NCBI GenBank assembly: GCA_945861235.1 | Contig: CAMATV010000097.1 | Location: 1-9,422, forward strand | Length of the DNA stretch: 9,422 bases | Direction: 5' to 3' | Origin: Opitutus sp. GAS368 | GTDB lineage: Bacteria > Verrucomicrobiota > Verrucomicrobiia > Opitutales > Opitutaceae | Part shown: positions 6,283 to 9,422 of the stretch, piece after piece | How positions within the stretch are numbered: position 1 is the stretch's first letter | Layout of the letters: the number at the start of each line of letters is the position of its first letter | Made by a program: the position numbers and the translations under genes | Notes under the pieces: generated by a model | Databases searched by the model: none | What the model was told of the DNA's origin: nothing | What the model saw: only the letters and a program-made list of their open reading frames with translations

Positions 6283-8706
6283 GTGGCCCACTCCACCTCC
6301 AACGCACCCGCCGCCACGCTCACCGGCGTCCTCGAACGCATTATTTTCCTCAACGAGGAGAACCACTACACCATCGCGGAATTCCGCCCCGACGAAAAAT
6401 CCGCTCCCCCTTCCCCCGCTAAGTCCGCCGCCAGCGCAACCCCCGCTCACCCGCTCCCCGTCGGCCGCGAGCCCGCTACCGCTTCCCCGCCCGCCGCAAA
6501 ATCCCGCCCCGATCTCGTCACCATCGTCGGCGCCCTCCCCAGCGTCGAATGCGGCGAGACGCTCCAGCTCACCGGCGAGTGGTCGCACCACACCCAACAC
6601 GGCGCCCAATTCAAGATCGCCGCCTTCACGAGCCAACTCCCGTCCTCCGTCTACGGCATCCGCAAATATCTCGGCAGCGGCCTCGTCCCCGGCATCGGCA
6701 AAGCCTACGCCCACAAAATCGTCGACGCCCTCGGCACCGACACCTTCCGCGTCCTTTCCGAAGAATCCGGCAAACTCCGCGACATCCCTGGCATCGGCAA
6801 AAAACGCGCCACCGCCATCAAGTCCGCCTGGGACGAAAAACGCACCGAGCGCGAACTCTATATCTTCCTCCAAACTTACGGCGTCACCCCCGGCCAGTGC
6901 GTGAAGTTGGTTAAGCACTACGGCGCAAAGGCCAAACCCATTCTCCTCGAACAACCCTACAAAGTCGCCCGCGAGATCGACGGTATCGGTTTCAAGACCG
7001 CCGACCGCATCGCCATTAACCTCGGCTTCGCCAACGACGCCCCGCCTCGCCTCGACGCCGGCCTCCTCTACGCTCTCGAAACCCTCCAGGAAGACGGCCA
7101 CACCGCCTACCGCGAAGCCGACCTCATCGACTACACCGCCGCGCTCCTCGAAACGGACTCGCGTTTCCTCGAAGCCCGTATCGCCGCCCTCGTTACCAAC
7201 AAATCCCTCGTCCGCCATCAACCCGCCGGCGTGGCGAGTCCGCTCCCCGGCTCCAGCCTCATCCAGCTCCCCCACAACGACCGCGCCGAAGAAAAAATCG
7301 CCGCCGTCGTCGCCCGCCTCACCCGCGCCCCCAGCGGACTCCCGCCGATCAAAGCCGATGCCGCCGTCGAGTGGGCCGAGAAAAAAGCCGGCTTCACCTT
7401 CGCCGACCTCCAGCGCACCGCCCTCAAAAACGCCCTCACCCACAAACTCACCATCCTCACCGGCGGACCTGGAACCGGGAAGACGACAATTTTGCGCGCC
7501 CTCGTCGACATCCTCAAAGCCAAGAAAGTCCGCGTCCATCTCGCCGCCCCGACCGGCCGCGCCGCGCAACGTCTCTCCGAAACCACCGGCGGTTTCGCCT
7601 CCACGATTCACCGCCTCCTCAAATACGACGCCGCCACCGGCGGCTTCACCGCCAACGAAAACGCCCCGCTCGCCACCGACTTCCTCATCCTCGACGAAGC
7701 CTCGATGCTCGACGCCCGCCTCGCGTCCGCCCTCCTGCAAGCCGTCCCGGCCCGCGCCCACCTCCTCCTCGTCGGCGACACCGACCAACTCCCCAGCGTC
7801 GGCGCCGGCAACGTCCTCAAAGACCTCATCGCCGTCTCCGCCGCCCGTTCCGACTCCGACTCCTCTTCCGCCCCTTCGACGTCAACTTCCCCATCTTCAA
7901 CTGGCGCGTCACCGGCAGCGCCAGCGCTGCCGGTCACGCGCCTGAGCGTCATCTACCGCCAACAAGGCCAGAGCCAGATCGTCACCACCGCCCACTCCAT
8001 CAACTCCGGCGATCCCACGCTCGGCGCCGTCCTCCCCGACGTCGCCAGCGCCCAGGTCTGGGCCGACCTCAACTTCATCGCCGCCGCCGACACCGAGGAT
8101 TGCGTCCGCAAAGTCATCGAGCTCGTCACCGAGTTTATCCCGCGAAAACTCAAGTGGCCGCACCCGATCCACGACGTGCAAATCCTCGCCCCGATGCACA
8201 AGGGCGTCGCGGGCGTCGGCAATTTCAACACCCAGCTCCAGTCTGCCCTCAACCCGCTCCACCCCGGGGCCCGCGCCCTCCGCTCCGTCCACGGCGAGTA
8301 TCGCCCCGGCGACAAAGTCATTCAACTGCGCAACAATTACGACAAGGCTCTCTTCAACGGCGACATCGGCACCATCGTCTCCATCGACACCGAAGCCGGC
8401 ACCCTCGACGCGAAATTCGACCACGACACCCACACCTTCGACCGCGGCGAATTCGCCAACCTTGCGCTCGCCTACGCCATCAGCATCCACAAGTCGCAGG
8501 GTTCTGAATACCCCGTCGTGATCGTCCCGCTCCTCAAGGCGCACTTCATGATGCTCCAGCGAAACCTGATCTACACCGCGATCACCCGCGGCAAAAAAAA
8601 GGTCTTCCTCGTCGGCGATCCCGCCGCCTACGCGATGGCCGTCCGCAACGCCGAATCAAAAACCCGCGTCACGCACCTCCAAGAAAAAATCTTCGCGGCA
8701 AAGTAA
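6283..8706 (+). CDS. recD2: RecD2-type ATP-dependent DNA helicase (SF1B)
   Basis: This 807-residue cytoplasmic 5'-3' DNA helicase is of the RecD-like type that works without RecBC, linked to repair and replication-fork processing. In order: an N-terminal OB-like region (TLTGVLERIIFLNEENHYTI), helix-hairpin-helix repeats (VPGIGK at 135, IPGIGK at 168, IDGIGF at 232), then the motor: Walker A GGPGTGKTT at 394-402, motif II LILDEAS at 468-474, motif III VGDTDQLPS at 497-505, VIYRQ at 556-560, and the C-terminal AISIHKSQGSEYP (732-744) and YTAITRGKKK (764-773). The GTG at 6283 fits because conserved sequence begins by residue 12. Two Pro/Ala/Ser-rich insertions, at about 37-76 and 519-549, interrupt conserved regions. 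The second contains a long DNA palindrome. Length is slightly above the usual 720-770, explained by these insertions. Confidence 0.92.
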   Translation: MAHSTSNAPAATLTGVLERIIFLNEENHYTIAEFRPDEKSAPPSPAKSAASATPAHPLPVGREPATASPPAAKSRPDLVTIVGALPSVECGETLQLTGEWSHHTQHGAQFKIAAFTSQLPSSVYGIRKYLGSGLVPGIGKAYAHKIVDALGTDTFRVLSEESGKLRDIPGIGKKRATAIKSAWDEKRTERELYIFLQTYGVTPGQCVKLVKHYGAKAKPILLEQPYKVAREIDGIGFKTADRIAINLGFANDAPPRLDAGLLYALETLQEDGHTAYREADLIDYTAALLETDSRFLEARIAALVTNKSLVRHQPAGVASPLPGSSLIQLPHNDRAEEKIAAVVARLTRAPSGLPPIKADAAVEWAEKKAGFTFADLQRTALKNALTHKLTILTGGPGTGKTTILRALVDILKAKKVRVHLAAPTGRAAQRLSETTGGFASTIHRLLKYDAATGGFTANENAPLATDFLILDEASMLDARLASALLQAVPARAHLLLVGDTDQLPSVGAGNVLKDLIAVSAARSDSDSSSAPSTSTSPSSTGASPAAPALPVTRLSVIYRQQGQSQIVTTAHSINSGDPTLGAVLPDVASAQVWADLNFIAAADTEDCVRKVIELVTEFIPRKLKWPHPIHDVQILAPMHKGVAGVGNFNTQLQSALNPLHPGARALRSVHGEYRPGDKVIQLRNNYDKALFNGDIGTIVSIDTEAGTLDAKFDHDTHTFDRGEFANLALAYAISIHKSQGSEYPVVIVPLLKAHFMMLQRNLIYTAITRGKKKVFLVGDPAAYAMAVRNAESKTRVTHLQEKIFAAK
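7903..7942. repeat. 40-bp palindrome inside recD2
   Basis: The left arm (7903-7920) is GGCGCGTCACCGGCAGCG; the right arm (7925-7942) is its reverse complement except for one C-C mismatch (7910 against 7935). The loop is CCAG (7921-7924). The innermost ten base pairs are perfect, and the seven outer pairs match again. It lies in frame and encodes GASPAAPALPVTRL, the end of the extra linker plus the first conserved residues before the VIYRQ motif. It is too long and regular to be explained by GC richness alone. Possible origins are a small palindromic repeat (REP-like or intragenic element) or a template-switch duplication. Confidence 0.8.
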
Positions 8707-8845
8707 GTCTGGCCTCCGACCGGCCGATTCGACCTTCAGCCCGCTCACTCCCTCGGCCCAAAATCGTCGAGCGGCAGCGATCTGGAATCTCCCTATTAAC
8801 GCTGGATCGCACCCTCACCGCGCGCTGCGCCCTGCCCACGCTCGG

Positions 8846-8875
8846 AAATTTTCCTACCAACAAAATTTTCCTACC
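8846..8875. repeat. 13-bp direct repeat in the recD2-sigma intergenic gap
   Basis: AAATTTTCCTACC occurs at 8846-8858 and again at 8863-8875, with a start-to-start distance of 17 bases. This AT-rich pair stands out in a GC-rich gap (8707-8900) between two converging genes. The rest of that gap shows no reading frame, RNA gene or T-rich hairpin that I can support. The repeat may be a slippage duplication or a binding site; its function is unknown. Confidence 0.6.
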
Positions 8876-8900
8876 CCACCTCCGAAATCCCACCCCTCAC

Positions 8901-9422
8901 TCACACCCACCGCCGCAGCGTCACCCGCAATTTTTCCCGCGCCCGCGCCACCCGCGCCTCCACCGCCTTCACACTCGCCCCCACCGCCACCGCGATTTCC
9001 GCCTGCGACATCTCTTCAAATTCAAACAGCACAATCGCCTCGCGCAGCTCCACCGGCAACGCCGCGATCGCGTCCCGCACCGCCCACGCCCGTTCCTTCC
9101 GCTCCATATCTCCTCCATCTCCGGAGCTTCTCGCCTCACCCTCTCCCGCTCTCCCCCTCTCCCCCTCCCCCGCCGCGCACCACGCCTCCAACGCGACCTC
9201 CGGCCTCCGCCGCCACCACCGCAGCCGATTCCTCGCCAGATTCACCGCGATCGAAAACACCCACGGGCGCACGTCCGCGCCTTCGTGAAATTTTTCCCGC
9301 TGTTGCCACACCCGCACAAACGTCTCCTGCGCCAGTTCCTCCGCCTCAGTCACATTAAAGACCAGCCGCGCGATCACGCTTTTCACCGGCCGTTCCCAAC
9401 GTTCCATCAACGCCCCGAACGC
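8901..9422 (-). CDS. ECF-type RNA polymerase sigma factor (N-terminus outside window)
   Basis: The frame is open to the right edge, so the gene starts beyond 9422; 173 residues are visible. Region 2 reads AEELAQETFVRVWQ followed by DVRPWVFSIAVNLARNRLR, the core-binding and -10-recognition helices of sigma-70 family ECF factors. Region 4 reads ALPVELREAIVLFEFEEMSQ then AEIAVAVGASVKAVEARVAR, a helix-turn-helix for -35 recognition. The gene therefore encodes a cytoplasmic transcription initiation factor, probably controlled by an anti-sigma protein encoded further on or elsewhere; none is seen downstream. The linker between regions 2 and 4 is expanded by a Gly/Glu/Arg-rich run (GEGERGRAGEGEARSSGDGG) encoded by a purine tract. 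An internal TTG at 9410 and ATG at 9407 lie inside region 2, so they are not the true start. Confidence 0.9.
   Translation of the reverse strand, partial: AFGALMERWERPVKSVIARLVFNVTEAEELAQETFVRVWQQREKFHEGADVRPWVFSIAVNLARNRLRWWRRRPEVALEAWCAAGEGERGRAGEGEARSSGDGGDMERKERAWAVRDAIAALPVELREAIVLFEFEEMSQAEIAVAVGASVKAVEARVARAREKLRVTLRRWV
9145..9171 (-). repeat. G-run tract (G-quadruplex-type) in the sigma factor coding strand
   Basis: On the coding (minus) strand the sequence has four G-runs separated by short spacers: five Gs, A, five Gs, AGA, five Gs, AGAGC, three Gs. This meets the usual G3+N1-7 pattern for a G-quadruplex in both DNA and mRNA. It encodes the Gly/Glu/Arg-rich linker of the sigma factor. 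It may simply be a simple-sequence expansion of GGGGA-like units. Confidence 0.6.

Noticed and set aside
6199..7788. A 529-codon open frame on the minus strand opposite recD2
   Set aside because: It is the mirror of a GC-rich coding frame. Its Gly/Glu/Val/Ala-rich peptide is typical of antisense shadows, while the plus strand has clear helicase motifs.
7371..8507. A 378-codon Arg/Pro-rich frame overlapping recD2 on the same strand
   Set aside because: The composition is that of a frame-shifted GC-rich gene and it has no domain.
8669..8893. Open frame on the minus strand across the recD2 end and the intergenic gap
   Set aside because: The peptide is Arg/Gly-rich with no domain pattern and overlaps the recD2 3' end on the opposite strand. 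The KILLVGK-like stretch comes from the AT-rich direct repeat, not from a conserved protein.
1..9422. CRISPR array, tRNA/rRNA genes, insertion sequence or phage attachment site
   Set aside because: No regularly spaced repeats, tRNA-like cloverleaf, transposase or integrase reading frame, or terminal inverted repeats were seen.

Overview
The window is a GC-rich, tightly packed bacterial segment from a Gram-negative (diderm) organism, since it carries a complete MCE-type lipid transport operon with an outer-membrane-type lipoprotein. DapL at the left edge, a STAS-fused MlaE permease, a RecD2-type helicase, frequent lack of clear Shine-Dalgarno sequences, and a gene tail ending in an LRADPRFQALLKKVGL-like peptide together suggest Verrucomicrobiota, perhaps the Opitutaceae. 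This placement is an inference from protein style, not proven.

Layout: (1) 1-240, + strand, the 3' end of dapL (LL-diaminopimelate aminotransferase, lysine/peptidoglycan precursor synthesis). (2) 338-1020, + strand, a toxin-antitoxin pair: a Phd/YefM-like antitoxin and a PIN-domain toxin joined by a GTGA overlap. (3) 1021-1231, no intact gene, but the minus strand keeps the last 28 codons of a lost gene. (4) 1232-4875, minus strand, a four-gene lipid-transport operon transcribed right to left: STAS-MlaE permease, MlaF ATPase, MlaD/MCE protein and PqiC-like lipoprotein. (5) 4938-8706, + strand, a closely spaced run: HAD phosphatase, vapB, vapC, and a RecD2-type helicase with two Pro/Ala/Ser-rich insertions. 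(6) 8707-8900, a convergent intergenic gap with a short direct repeat. (7) 8901 to the right edge, minus strand, an ECF sigma factor whose N-terminus lies outside the window.

The transport genes should act as one machine. The permease and ATPase sit in the inner membrane, the MCE protein reaches into the periplasm, and the lipoprotein sits at the outer membrane. The STAS domain fused to the permease probably replaces the separate MlaB subunit. The two toxin-antitoxin modules have unrelated antitoxins but the same translational-coupling design and the same toxin fold; they sit on either side of the transport operon.

I see no clear new defence or mobile system. The most unusual sequence-level signal is a near-perfect 40-bp palindrome (18-nt arms with one mismatch, 4-nt loop) inside the recD2 reading frame, exactly where the protein has an extra low-complexity linker. 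Next are the gene remnant at 1044-1130 and a G-quadruplex-type purine tract that encodes the sigma factor linker.
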